64,000 nucleotides of DNA, taken from assembly GCA_905147135.1 (NCBI GenBank), contig LR990065.1, positions 1,116,001-1,180,000 of the forward strand, given 5' to 3'. The notes below the pieces were generated by a model. The model was not told the DNA's origin. It saw only the letters and a program-made list of their open reading frames with translations, and did not search any database. Below are positions 31,501 through 44,126 of the stretch, piece after piece (the first letter of the stretch is position 1; the number at the start of each line of letters is the position of its first letter). Made by a program: the position numbers and the translations under genes. This DNA is from Blastobasis lacticolella (lineage: Eukaryota > Arthropoda > Insecta > Lepidoptera > Blastobasidae).

Positions 31501-32560
31501 TTTCAGTAAAATATTACACCGTCATTTATTATAATACACATATATAAAATATTACGTCTCACATATTTTGCCATCTCATAAATATAGAGAGAAGGCAGTG
31601 TTAGGATGTTCAAATCTATAAACAATTGCCTCGTGGGTGTATCTAGCGGCAAACGTGATAGAACACGCACTACTTTCTTCTGAACTATAAACGGCCTATT
31701 CCTGTCTGCTGCCAGCCCCCACAGATCAATGCCATAAGTTAGATGGGAGTGAAAATAAGCATAGTAGGCAATTACTAAATTATTGTGTGAAAGTGTATGT
31801 GACAGACGGACAATGGCGAAAAACGCAGAGTTCAATTTTGAGCATAGTTTATCTATATGGTCGTGCCACTGAAGGTAGCGATCGAACTCGACACATACCA
31901 TTTATTAAAATGTTAGAACGGCGCACCCATTGATCATTTCTATTTTTATCCGTATTCAGGTTATTGATAACAGTTTTCATAAGATCAATTTCTGACCCCA
32001 TGGCCTCTAATTGTGATATACGGACTTCAACATCGTTAACTCTATCTGAAATACCGTCTACCCTCGCGTTCAATGCACGTTTCACCTCACTAATATCAGA
32101 CTTAACCTGTTTCATATCCTCTTGGATGCTCTGGATCACTAAGAACTTAGCATGTAGTTCATTAATCTTCATGGACATGTCCCTTAGCAACATTAAATCA
32201 GGTCGCTCTGTTACAACTGCTGTCAATTCTTTGGATGAGCCAGTTTCAGGGGTCAAATACAGCGGCTCAGATACCATCTTGGACATGGATGTCGGTGTTC
32301 CTGGAGTGCTAGCCGTAGTAGGAGTGCCAGCCGTGGTAGGAGTGCTAGCCGTGGTAGGTTGTAGCGATTGGTCTAGGTGCGACAAGGTCAGGGTATTGTC
32401 CCTGCATTGTGAGCATATCCAGGTGTCTCTTCCCGGTCCAAGTCTATCAAAACCTCTCTCAGTTATACCACCGCACTTGAAATGGAACTTTGATTCACAA
32501 GAAGAACACTTTGGGCCATGGCCAACGACATCGTTGCACTGTTTTCATTGACTTGTAAAC
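31500..32560 (-). mobile_element. CR1/Jockey-type LINE with internal deletion (ORF1 fused to RT tail)
   Basis: On the minus strand the 5' part encodes an ORF1 protein. It has a PHD-type zinc finger (GPKCSSCESKFHFKCGG...WICSQC) at about 32,420-32,550, then a Pro/Thr-rich linker with TPTTAGTPTTASTP, then a coiled coil running from about 32,250 to 31,950. At about 31,910 this passes directly into the extreme C-terminal part of the LINE reverse transcriptase (LQWHDHIDKLCSKLNSAFFA, then SHLTYGIDLWG). The endonuclease and RT core are missing, so some 2.5 kb was lost in one deletion. A defective derivative. Confidence 0.85.
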
Positions 32561-32845
32561 ATTTCGGTTGATTACTATTACACTTAATATGTTTAAATAG
32601 TTAAAATTACCGTGTTCACAACACAATTTAAACTAAACTGTTGACTTTTAGTAATAAAATGAAATTAAAAAGCGAGATAACGTAGAAAAGACGTCTTAAT
32701 GCAATGAATCGAATCTACCCTCTGTGAACCACCAGGGGAATACGAGCCGTTTATCAAATAAGTATTGAGGCCGCCTGTACTTTACCACGTCAAACAGAGC
32801 ACATGCGAGATGTAAATTCAGCCTAGACGCATAGAAATAAATACC

Positions 32846-34605
32846 CTGGAACCGGTTGAGCGAACAAATAACTCTGACGGTTACCATAGTAAATAAAACT
32901 GCGCTGTCTACAGTGCCACAAACATGTCTGACCGGGTGACAGCGTCGCTGTTGTTGGCATTGACATTACATTTCAAAACGGCAACACCTAGTTCCGGTTT
33001 TGACCACCGGGTCGAATAGGTTTGTCAACAATCTTGTCAAGCCGCCAGATATAATATTGTTAACGCGTACAAGAATTTGTATGGACAGTGGTAACCATTC
33101 CAATAGCTATGTGTAATACGTCGTTGGATAGCTATTTTCGAGCTTAACAAAAGTAAGTAAGGTGCCAGTTCTAATTTTAGTTCGTTTAGAGTTATGCTGT
33201 ACTAAACATAAAACAGTATTAAGTATTTTTTTCTGTTTTACCCGTATTTAATGGCCATGTGTAATGCATCGATGGATTCATGTATATACCCATGAAACTG
33301 AACAACTTTCCCCAAGAAACATACCCGCGGAAATGACTTCATAATTTCGCTACCTAAAATAAATAATTAATTGCGACGCGCAATGTACATCGTCCAGCGC
33401 ACGCCTCTCGCTCGCCTAAGTGACCAGTGGGCACTGACCCTGCGCGGCCGGCCGGCCTGCACGCTTTACATTGCGTGCTTTTACTTAAAGTGCATTTATT
33501 TCAACTTAAATTTGAACTTTGAGTGTCTAAATTGATTGTGCTGTATCGTTAGGTACTTGATATTTTTAGTAGAAAAATACAAACTTTTCTTTTAAAAACA
33601 ATCTCGATTTCTGCCTAAACTATGAGTTTCCGCGGGTATGTTTCTGTTTACACCCTGTATAAGTATAAGTAAACCATACCATAGCATAGCAGTCTCTTGT
33701 GCCACAAACTTATTTGACCCGGTGACAGCGTCGCTGTTGTTGGCAATGACATATCATTTCAATATGGCAACACTTAGTTCCAGTTATGGCCACCGGTTTT
33801 AAGCACTAAAATAGACGTCAGTCATCAATCTCGCCAAGGCGCCATATATAACATGGTAAAAGCGTACAAAATTGTTGTAACGTAATGCCTTAAATATAAA
33901 TTTCTAAACAGTAATAATTGGGATTCGTCAATTACCAATCCAACCTACAATTCCAACCTTCAACCTTTATCATTTTACCTCCTTTAAAATTATACCACTT
34001 TTGTTGTTGTAGAATTCTTTAACGATTTAACACATAAGTTTTTATTGATATGTTGACTGTTTTGAAGCTACATTACATTACGATATTATTGTTATTGATT
34101 AATTTATATACTCATCTGTTATCTATTTTTATCTATAATAATATTACTTCCGCGAAAACAAAATCAACGGCATTATGCCGCTGGTGCAAAGTCACATCGT
34201 GCGCATAAATGTAAGACTGCCAAATAAAAAATATGCAGATGGCGTGCATTGAATTTGATTGAACATACCAACTAATCATGGCCGGTTAATAATGTAGCAA
34301 TAATCACTTAAATATTTTTTGGAAATGCTAAAAATATAAGTTTTACAAGTGCTATTTACATACATGATATTTCTTATACTTTACGGAAAAAAGATACTCC
34401 ATTCTTGTTTTTGGTTACTGTTTATCGGAATTAGTGCATGTGTTTCCTACGTAACTCGGCATTCTCAGATTGTAAAGTAACGACCATTCGTATACGTGGC
34501 CAAAACGTCACTGAGACGTAGTTGGAGCGCAATTGCAGTTTACGCTCCAATGACTTGGAGCTATTCCCTTTGGTCAATGAACTGGTCCTTTATGTAGAAG
34601 TCATT
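32846..34605 (-). mobile_element. Composite non-autonomous repeat, copy B (inverted to copy A)
   Basis: Read on the minus strand this is collinear with 16,201-17,760. It includes the paired gacagcgtcgctgttgttgg blocks at about 32,938 and 33,723. It has an insertion at about 33,282-33,660 that ends tttacaccctgtat and shares gcgacgcgcaatgta with the MITE in copy A but is longer and GC-rich in the middle. Copies A and B flank the PTP block as an inverted pair. Confidence 0.75.
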
Positions 34606-34639
34606 GCCTAGACGTCATATTTAAAATTGATTTCTCATT

Positions 34640-34880
34640 TTAATATGGAGAAATGTGGCTTCGAGGTGGTATATCAAAGCAAAAGCGGCAGCAAGCGTTT
34701 TGAACGCGCTGTATCAATCGCTGCGATTTACACAGCAGCCTTGAACCGTAAATAATATCCCCATAATTCAAACGAGACAATATCAGTGATTCACACAGCT
34801 TCACCCGCACCTCCTCACTTATACCTTGTCTAAAATAGGATGATAATTTTGACAGCTCACAAATTGTTGGTCTTTGGCGC
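34640..34880 (-). mobile_element. LINE RT C-terminal part
   Basis: The minus frame reads CELSKLSSYFRQGISEEVRV and then LCESLILSRLNYGDIIYGSR, with ACCRFCFDIPPRSHISPY to follow. This is the post-palm region of a CR1/Jockey-type RT and continues the element at 36,164-38,950, from which it is separated by the duplicated segment at 34,934-35,894. Confidence 0.8.
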
Positions 34881-34933
34881 ACGCCTATGAAGTTTAGTGG
34901 TTTTTTTTCGGTAAAATGTACTACGTAAAATGT

Positions 34934-35894
34934 CGTACTTCATAGACAGGCCCCGCCCCTTTAGTGAAGTGTCACGAATAACGAATAACAACAGACAATA
35001 GAAAATCGGTATTGATATAATATAATCGAGTATTTAAAATTAATATTTAGGTAATCTTATTATTTTTTGTAACTATAACTCTTATTCCTTGTTTGGATTT
35101 TACCCTAAGAGACCTGTTACAACAACGAATTTGAGTCGCGCGTATTCTACGTAATAGGATGACTGACCGAATAGTGATACGCACTGGTTGATTTCGTCGT
35201 TGTTTTTTGTATTAATAAATTATTATTTCAAAAGAAAATAAATAGTTTATTTTGTATAACATGTACTGAATACCCATGCAACTATCGATTCCAAGTTCTA
35301 TGAGAATGATAATCGATAATCGAATAGATTCATTAACGATTTTACATTACCCCATCCCTACTGTGAATTGTCAAAATTATCATCCTATTTTAGACAAGGT
35401 ATACGGATAATATCGTACTTCATAGACAGGCCCCGCCCCATTAGTGAAGTGCCACGAATAACGAATAACAACAGACAATCGAAAATCGGTATTCAAATAA
35501 AATAATCGAACATTTAAAATTAACATTTAGATAATTAAATTATTTTTTGCAACTATTACTCTTAATCCTTGTTTGGATTTCACCTTAAGAGACCTTTTAC
35601 AACAACGATTTACTCGAGCATATTCTACGGAATAGGATGACTGACTGAATGAAAATACGCACGTGTCGAAATCGTCGTTGTGGAAGGGTTTTTAATGTCG
35701 TATTAATAAATTATTAATTCAAAAGAAAATAAATAGTTTATTTTGTATAACACGTACTGAATAACCATGCAACTATCGATTCCAAGTTCTATGAGAATGA
35801 TAATCGATAATCGAATAGATTCATTAACGATTATACACAATCACATCCCTACTGTGATCTGTCAAAATTATCCTCCTATTTTAGACAAGGTATA
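34934..35894. repeat. Two 480-bp tandem units inserted in the LINE
   Basis: The unit starting cgtacttcatagacaggccc occurs at 34,934 and again at 35,414 with high similarity. The end of each unit carries, on the plus strand, ctgtcaaaattatcatccta and ttttagacaaggtata. This is the inverse copy of the neighbouring LINE coding sequence at 34,797-34,842. So a piece of the LINE was captured in inverted orientation and then duplicated in tandem. Confidence 0.8.
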
Positions 35895-38800
35895 ACAAGC
35901 TACGGACCTTATATAGGAATTTTAAACGAAAGAAACAATTTCTTACCAACTCAAGCACATGATTATCAAACCGAAGAAGGCTTATCCATATTGACACCCA
36001 GATTCCTAACTTGATCTACTAATTCTATGCTTGCGCCATTGACATATAGCGTTGGATTTTGAGCTAAGATGTTATCAATTTGCTTAGTAGAACCTAATAT
36101 CATAAACTTTGACTTAGCAGGGTTTGGCAATAAACCATTCCTGTTTGATCATGTTGCAATACTTTACAAATCTTCATTCATTTTATCAATCGCTTGTTTA
36201 ATATTTAGAGGTGAATCAGAAATGTACAACTGTACATCATCCGCATAGCAATGATATAAACAATATTGTATAGTATTAACTAGATCCGATCTATACAGGA
36301 CAACGAGCAGAGGCCCCAGTCCCTGAGGCACCCCACGTTGCACTCCTTGCATGTTCGACAGTCTAACACTACCATCCCGAGCAGTAATTTTGACTGTTTG
36401 ATAACGGTCGCATAGGTAGCTATCAAACCAAGCCAGAGCGTTACCATTAAGACCGTAATACGACAATTTAGAAAGCATGAGTGGTATGTCCAGACTGTCG
36501 AATGCCCTCGAGAAGTCCAGGAGTGTCAAAACAGTACCTCGGCCAACATCCTGCTTAGCCAAAATATTATCAGTCACGTCCAAAAGTGACGATATGGTCC
36601 CACGACCCTTACGAAAGCCGGACTGAAAATTAGGCAACATACCATTTTCCTCAACGTATTTATAAAATTGAGCATGCATGGCCTTCTCCAAAACCTTTGA
36701 CATGAAGGGTAATATACTAATCGGTCTTAAATCTTTAAGAGTCATTGGATGATCAACTTTAGGCAGTGGAGTAACAATCGCGATTTTCCAAGGTCCAGGG
36801 ACAATACCAGCAGACATTGAGCAATTAATTATATGAGTTAACACACGTGAAGTACGCGGGAGAGTGAGTAATATCATATCCCTGCTGATGCCATCCGCAC
36901 CGATTGCATTACTTTTAATTGAAGTTATGAAGCGAAACACATCGCTTTCAGAGACAGCAGCAAGGCTCATAGTGGCTTTACTGTATTTGTTGGACATGAA
37001 ATAATGTATATCCGACTCTGGAACGCTGTTGGGAACCTGTACATTCAAAAAATGATCGTTAATGTCATTGGCGTCACTTAAAGAATCAGGAAGATAATCC
37101 TGTTTATTGGGATTAGTTAAAACCTTGTCTTTCACATGTTTCCATAATGACTTGCTGTCCTTAAAGTTTGAATTAATGTAATGATTAAAGTAAGCACGTT
37201 TTTCATTAAAGATACAACTGATTACAAATTTTTTTAGTTCTTTGTATCGTTCTCTGTCCGCATCCGATTTTGTTTTCCTATATTTGTCGTGTGCTTCATT
37301 ACGTAGGTCGATCATAAGTAAAATCGTATCTGTAATCCATGGCAGTGAATGATCTTCTTTTATATTGATAGTTTTAAGTGGTGCATGACAATCAGAGACA
37401 AAATTAACTTATTAAACTGCTCAACCATAGAATCCACAGTTGTCAACCCCAGTACTGATTCCCAGTTAATTGTTTCATTTAAGTGATGATTAAAGCTCTC
37501 CATATTTATATTTTTAATTGGTCGGTATGAAATTACTTTAGGCGGACACCGTTCCTTCCTAAATGACAACGTTACGTTGACCATGGCATGACCGAGTGAC
37601 CCTGAAATATTGGACACGACTACCTCGCCAGCACCTAGACGTGAATCAGTGCATTCGAGATCAATTAAAGTCTCTGTCTCATTTGTGAAATGTGTGGGTT
37701 GTGTGACCAACTGTTTAAGTTGCATATAATTAAGAAAGTTCTTAAACTTAGTAGTTTTACCACTAGTTTCGTCAAGCAGATTTATATTAAAATCACCCAG
37801 CAACACCACATGATCATATTTTGAGAAAAAAGTAACGGACTCAGTCAATGCGTCAAGAAAACGGTCAATATCTACCCATTGTGGGCGGTGAGAAGTTCCC
37901 ACAACCAAAGTACGTCCATTCAGCTTTGTAGATAACCACATCTGCTCAATCGGAGCATCAGGGTGTTTAAGAAGCCGTGCAGTTATATCCCGTTTTATGT
38001 AGAAACGTACTCCGCCACCTCGGCCGCCACGCATGTGTACCGGGCGCGGCGCGCTCCGCAGCCGATAGCCGGGCGGCGCGGGCGCGCGCGCCTCCTGCCC
38101 TGCGCGCAACCATGTTTCGTTTATTGCAACTATGTCTGCGTTGAAACGCTTCATTGCAATAATAAAATCGTCCTGTTTTGTATTTATAGAACCCGCATTG
38201 TAAAGGCCCAATCTAAAAAACTTCACCCTAGGAGCCATTAGAATAAAAACAAAAAGCAGCAAAAAATAAAAGCGCAGTTAGATAGAAAGCGGATGCACAC
38301 AAGACTAAATACATAATATATACTTTAAGCACTATATGCGATGTATGATATGTGTATGTATGATTTATAAATAAATATTCTAGAGTAAGTGAAAGCCATA
38401 CCATACTGTTGCTGCAGCACACCCATACGAAATTAACAAATAAAATATAAATAAAACTAAAAAAATTTACATAAATACCATATACAACTATTGCTACAGC
38501 TACTATAGCAATAATAAAAGCAAAGCCAATATAATAAATAAAAGAACAAAAAGCGCTTAAGCCAACTTTAAAACTACAAAAAGCAAAACAGGAATACCTA
38601 CAAAATCAAAAAAATTATGCCCCAACCACATCTATACCAAAAACCCTTTTAAGGTCATCCTCAGTGCGTATCCAATGCTTAGGAGAGCCCTCCCCTTTAT
38701 GTTTGCGTACGTAAAGGTTTCCTCCGCGCGTCCAGACGTAACTCCAATTCAAACTAGCAGTCGCCTTCCTCGCCAACTTGAACAGCTCACGGTTGACGCG

Positions 38801-38950
38801 TGTCAATGTTTCATTAACATAAAATCGACGAGATGGTCCAGGCAACCCCGTCCCTTCGGTAGTGGCTCCACGGCGGACACGTGCGTACTTCATTAAGTCG
38901 TCTTTTAATGCGCGACGCGCCAGTCGCACGACAATAAGCCGCGGCCGCGG
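35895..38950 (-). mobile_element. CR1/Jockey-type LINE: ORF1 end, endonuclease and reverse transcriptase
   Basis: On the minus strand, ORF1's conserved end (38,615-38,945) includes RLARRALKDDLMKYARVRRG and the FYVNETLTRVNRELF block found in lepidopteran LINE ORF1 proteins. ORF2 starts with an apurinic-type endonuclease at 37,360-38,262 (INETWLRAG, VVLLGDFNINLL, SGSLGHAMV with the usual SDH changed to LGH). After a frame break the reverse transcriptase is at 36,164-37,315 with LDFSRAFDSLD, GVPQGLGPLLV and CYADDVQLYIS. The PQG motif has lost two residues against PQGSILGPLLF. Below 36,164 the frame decays. Frame breaks and the changed endonuclease residue make it inactive. Its ORF1 is truncated at 38,950 by another repeat. 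Confidence 0.9.
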
Positions 38951-39910
38951 CTTCTCAGTTCATCCCGAAATATAAATAAGGCTGTTTGGTTCTAGAACAC
39001 TAGTTTCTAAATAGAAATGCTGGTTCTCGTAGAATTCTACATTTTGGGTGGCACCTGTCAAACTTAAAACTGTAATAACTCTAAAACTATTGGTGCTTGA
39101 ATACAAGTTCCTAAAGAGAAATGATAGTGCTCGTCGAGATCTACATTTAGGTTGACAGCTGTCAATCTTAAAACTGTAATAACTCTGAAACTATTGGCCT
39201 TAAAACGCTTGTTCCAGAAGAGCAAATACTTATAGATATCGACGGGCACTATCTTTTCTTTTTGGGATCTAGTTTTCTAAGAGCAATGGTTTCCGAGTTA
39301 TTTAAGTTTATACACTCTCTTTATACTTACTACTGATGTTATACTTTGTAGTTATAATTTTGAATGAGCCACCATGGTATACACTTAGTTTAAGTAAACA
39401 GTCGTAAAGGACAGAAATAACTATGTTTAAAAACATTTTGTCGTAATATTGTCCCAAAATCATGTCTTCAACCAGCTTACCAAGACAAATTTAAGCAGTG
39501 CGGTATATCCCACAACAGAATCAATCAATGTGAATAACAAATTCCCAACATGACCGAATCAATCTTCTAAATTGAAACATTTTGAAGTTTTTATGTTATT
39601 CTATCCTCAAGGTTATTTTATTGAATGTATTATCATAGAGCTTGTAACCATCGGACAATCAATAGGCTTATAACGAAAATCGGCAAAGTAGTTTTTGAGC
39701 TAGAATTAACATCCACACAAACATTCATATCCACATACATACAAACAAACCCCTTTCTCCCGCAAGAGTAGGTAGAGACGACATTGTTCCACTTGACAAA
39801 TCTCTGTCGATTCTTCCACGTTTATCAACTTTAGATACATAGACAGTTTACTTCATTACCCTTCCTTGGCTCCCTCGTAGTCGGGTAAAATCATCAGTTA
39901 TCATAGTATT
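38951..39910 (+). repeat. gacagctgtc-family repeat, twin of 13,379-14,300
   Basis: Same orientation and order as the copy at 13,379, from cttctcagttcatcccgaaa to gtagtcgggtaaa. A segment at 39,650-39,780 (ctcccgcaagagtaggtaga) is not in the first copy, so one of them has an insertion or a deletion. It truncates the LINE ORF1 on its left. Confidence 0.75.
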
Positions 39911-39989
39911 CGAGGAAGATCAATCGAGGTGGTCCAATTTCTTCACATGTTTCTTTTGTTATACTTTTTAGTTAAGAAAGCAACATTCG

Positions 39990-40300
39990 CGTTTCATACA
40001 TTTTGGATCAAAAATCTAAGTGTCGGCCAGAACAAAATTATTAGTTTCCAATTGAGAAAACAGTTCTTTACATTGTTTACTGTGACGTCAAATCCGCACG
40101 TCCGACGGTCGATTGTTATTGGCTTTTAGAAAAGCGATACTTAGTACCTACTGTACGCCCGGTGGTACATAGTGGTGGTGGTGGGCGTACTGGTTTGGCA
40201 CCATAGTAAGAAATAATAGAACCTGTGTGCTGTCTCTGAAAATTGCATAATATTTTTCTGGTCGGCCCTTTAGCGTTTTAATCCAAAATGAATGACATCC
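39990..40300. repeat. MITE-like inverted repeat element
   Basis: At the left, ttggatcaaaaatctaagtg and tcggccagaa; at the right, ttctggtcggccctttagcg and ttaatccaaaat: the two are inverted copies with several mismatches. The inner part includes a short duplicated ggtggtacatagtggtggtg. A related end pair occurs at 19,150-19,370. Confidence 0.5.
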
Positions 40301-40319
40301 TTTTCGTACGTTTCTCTTG

Positions 40320-40400
40320 GTTGCATTTGAGACAGTCTCTTGGTTGCAAAGTGACTGGAGATAAACAAATCTCCAGTCACTTTTTACTAAGTTTTTACGC
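40320..40400. repeat. Short hairpin, gtgactggagatttg
   Basis: gtgactggagataaacaaatctccagtcac at 40,351-40,380 is a perfect inverted repeat with 12-bp arms. Function unknown. Confidence 0.7.
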
Positions 40401-40435
40401 CTGCGTGTGAACAGACAGTCGGAGACATATTATGG

Positions 40436-40655
40436 TCAATAATCATGCGAGTCGTTTAAAATAACGCGCGTAAAAGCGCCGAAAAAGCTCTCGTGCAAAC
40501 GTTGCCTAACTCAAAATCTTTCGTAAATCTCTCGTGCGAACGTTGCCTAACTTGAAAAACCAGAATAACACCACCGTTGTCTTTGTTGTCACCGTGACGT
40601 GGCACCGTGCGGTGCGCCGCGCAGAGCACTGCACTTCATGAGTGGAGCTAGACCC
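40436..40655 (+). repeat. Repeat shared with 15,190-15,391
   Basis: Nearly identical to the first copy, with an extra GC-rich gtgcggtgcgccgcgcagag before the shared end. No PLE coding sequence follows here. Confidence 0.75.
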
Positions 40656-40659
40656 TTAG

Positions 40660-43280
40660 GCTGAATTAACCTTGATTTGAATGGTTCCGCTCACTTCACC
40701 AACACGCACAGTTCAAGTACCATTGGGTATTATAACTATTACTACTAAATGTTCATTGATAGTATTTATATTTTATTTAAATAGCGCGAGCGCGTATTAT
40801 CACTTCTATTCGCAGTAATGTCCGCGTACCCGCGTCTACAGTACCTACTGGAAAACTCCTCATTGGAATGCAGTACCCGCTCGAGAGCGAACATTTGGTT
40901 GTTTATAGATCGGTCTTATAAGAAAGTCGTTAGATAACTTCCTAACTGGATTATTACATCTAATTTCTTCAATATAAAGTTGGCTTTTAGTTTGTACTCT
41001 GTTAAGGCCCTTGTGAGATTAGAACTATGGTACTTATTGTAGTGGTTGTAAATGCTGTTCTATCTATCAGAAGAAATCTATCATCGTCGAAAGTTTAACT
41101 ATTGGTTTCCTATTTCTGCTTTTGTTTCAATATTAATAGATTAGCTGGGCGGAGTCTGTCTTTTCCTGTTAGCGCTGCGTATGTTGCTAAGTCTGGACGC
41201 ACTGCCTAGTGGTAAAATATTAGGTGAAGGTCTTTATTTGTTTGATCATAGACGGTCTTATTGTCGTCTATTTTTGTTTGCCATGTTAGGTGCGCCAGAT
41301 GTTGCAGTGGCTTTGTTCATGGAAAAGGCCAGGCATAAGTTTTTATCACCATTCCATTGGGAACTAGTCTACAAATGTGCGCTTATTGTTTTCAAGTGCC
41401 TGGTCAGAGCTCTTAAACAATTTTTTATCGATTAATTTCCTGTGTTTATTGCGTTTCGCTGAAGACCCGATATTTAAGTTATGGCGTACGGTTTTTAAAG
41501 TTATACTACCTATGCGTTGCAAAGTAGGCAGTAGTTTTGCTGTATTGTGGAACGCATGTTTCTGTACGTATTATTGTGGATTGGTACAGCTGTGGAGAAA
41601 GCTTGATAGGCAGTTAGTTAAAATATGAGTAACCTATAGCGGTATTGGACGGTTCAGGATATATTTAAAAAGGATCGATATTTTCATAGTCAGATTAATT
41701 CGTGTTATTTTTAGTTTGGGATATATGCATCCCTCTAAACGTCAATTATATTTGTCAATAAATCATAGGAACGCTCTCACCAGATTACATGATGGATAGT
41801 GTAAGTACATAGTTCCACCATGGAGCTAGCTATTGGGACCACTGGATGCACCATTGATTTCAGATCAGGTCTGATTATGTACGTACGAGACGGAACCAGA
41901 TATTGCACTGTAGATGCGCGATTGTTCTATTGCTCGTATCCATTGGAATCCGATTCACTCATTATCACTATCACTTCTAACTCTAAGTAGGTACTACAAA
42001 ACAATTTTTCTGACACAAAGTTAAGATTAGCGAAAACATAAAATTTCACTTTAACTAATTCTATGCGAAAACATTTAGTAAACGCAACGCAAATAGTGCT
42101 CGAGACAAAGGGCGGGCTGTAAATTTTTTATGCCCTTGAGGGGTTGCGCTCGGCCGAGACGGAGTCGCGGGCGCACGTGTACTCAGCATGCAGGTCCAAA
42201 CAAGACTCCTTTTCAGGCTACAGGCATTATACCTTCCAAAAATTAAAATATTTCTCCGATTCGTTCAATTATCATTAAAATTATAATCCAAATAATACCC
42301 ACCTTTTAAATGTTTATTTTAGAAGATTGTCACATTAGTGGTTCTAGTTATAGGACATACTCCAGTTTTAATGGAAAGCGAAATAAATAGATGTTTTAGT
42401 TTTCTCTGCTCACTCCACACACGCAGCCACTTTGGCTGTTTAACTACAACGTCAATATCGACCTAAAAAACAGCCGAATTTAGTTTTTAAATAAAAGTGT
42501 TTGCTAAATTGTATAGCAGCAATCCCGATCTTGTTCCCGGAAGTTTCTATCTGAACCCTTGCCATTTCTATATTAAATAACGCTCTATAAATTATAGATG
42601 TTACCAAATTTTTTTCCTATTTAATAATGTTATTAGTGAACGTTACATCACACTTTAGAAAGAATACTATGAAAGATTGTTTGTCGATCCATGTTTCGTA
42701 ATAAATTACATTGATTTTATTCAAATGCATGACTTTTATCCGTGATATCAACGATAATATTTCAGCTTTCAAATTCTACATGTGTTCTCTGTAATCTGAG
42801 GAGGAAGCGCGAAGAATAATTAGTGATTGCACAGAACACGATAGAAGTGTCATCTTCGCCATTAGTACCGAAACCGATGCCGCCGTTCCCGACCCCACTA
42901 TTTTTACCACTACTCATGCAACTTAATATGCACAGGCTTACGCACGCACACGCAAAGTCAAACGGAGCGCCGTGATTAGTCAATCGGTCACTACCACATA
43001 CACACATTGCGTTGCGTGTGTGCTGTAAATCCTCTCTGAATTTACATTTACGCTAGGGATTGACAAAATCGAATTCTTGTCAATATAAATATTTCGATAA
43101 AATTCTAACTATTATTATGGTATTTATTATTTAATAATAATGAATTGAAAATGTTATTATATTGGGGGGGGGGGGGGGCTTAAGGACGCATAAAGCGGAG
43201 ATAGAGTAGGGGTACTGTAGATTTACCATAGGGGTATGGCATTAGTACGGCAGAGTTATGTCAGGAGTACGATAATGTGT
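40660..43280. other. Intergenic DNA, no confident gene
   Basis: Two overlapping plus frames of 83-84 codons at 41,181-41,628 have no recognisable motif, and I do not call them. A run of 16 G residues lies at 43,164-43,179. Nothing else stands out. Confidence 0.4.
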
Positions 43281-43665
43281 GACGTCCTGAGTGGTTCAGT
43301 GTTTAACATGCTAGTCTGTCATACAAGAGGTCCCGGGTTCGATTTCCTGCCGGGCAGAAATTGAAATTATGAATTTTAATTTCTGTTCCGGGTCTGGGTG
43401 TTCTATGTATAATAAGTATGTATTTCAAAAATGTGTATAAGTACTATATCATACCCATCCCAAACCATGGAGCATTTACTCTCTTGTCCACTTTGTCCTG
43501 CTACCTGAACTAGGGAGGAACTGTTCCTGGCGACTGGCCTTTGCCGTGGCCAACTATACGGCAGGTCACATCTAGGGTTTTCAAAAATTGACTCGACCAA
43601 GAAGAAGCCCATAGTACAAGCTTTGCTTGGTTTGAGGCTAGATGGCGCTGTGTGAATTTGTCTAC
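43281..43665 (+). mobile_element. tRNA-derived SINE (Metulj-like), copy 3, interrupted
   Basis: The head has gagtggttcagtgtttaac and B-box gggttcgatttcc. The body matches copies 1 and 2 until 43,451, then resumes at 43,608 with cccatagtacaagctttgct. The piece in between is a LINE fragment. Confidence 0.85.
43452..43607 (+). mobile_element. LINE RT tail fragment inside the SINE
   Basis: The plus frame reads MEHLLSCPLCPAT, a stop where a Cys would be expected, then TREELFLATGL. This is the C-terminal Cys-rich tail of Jockey-like RT proteins (EHLL.CP.CP..CT.EDLF.AT). It lies between two collinear halves of the SINE. Confidence 0.75.
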
Positions 43666-44126
43666 GATTATTTATTTTATTTTAGTGTTAAGGTAAGGCT
43701 ACAGTTATAGTATAGCAGGGTCATGGCTGATATACGGTAGAGGGGTACGGCAGAGGTAGGGTAGGGTTACTGATAGTGCAGAGCTAAGGTAGGAGCTAAG
43801 GTAGGGCTAGGAGTTCGTTGAATAGGAACTACGCAAACGAAGTAGCTTCGTTCAGTATAAACTTATTTTTACCCTATTTTTAAAAAGGCATTGGGAAAGT
43901 GACAGCGTTAAATAAAATTAAACACTTATATGCATGCATAATATTATAATATAATTGTATTAGTATTACACAACATACCTCCGCCAGAACCTGCATTTAA
44001 ATGGGTAAAATATTTAAATGGGTTATAATTTACATTTTATAATTATAATGATGTATTTACACACATCAAGTGTAAACACTTGGACCATTCTTAGACTTTT
44101 TTATTTATTATTTCACTCGGCGACAT

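Noticed and set aside
32846..34605. Copies A and B as long terminal repeats of one retroelement enclosing the PTP block
   Set aside because: They are inverted, not direct, repeats, a third copy lies alone at 56.5 kb, and no pol-type genes lie between.
41181..41628. Two plus-strand frames of 83-84 codons
   Set aside because: They overlap in different frames, have no recognisable motif, and lie in repeat-type DNA. Hydrophobic composition follows from T-richness.
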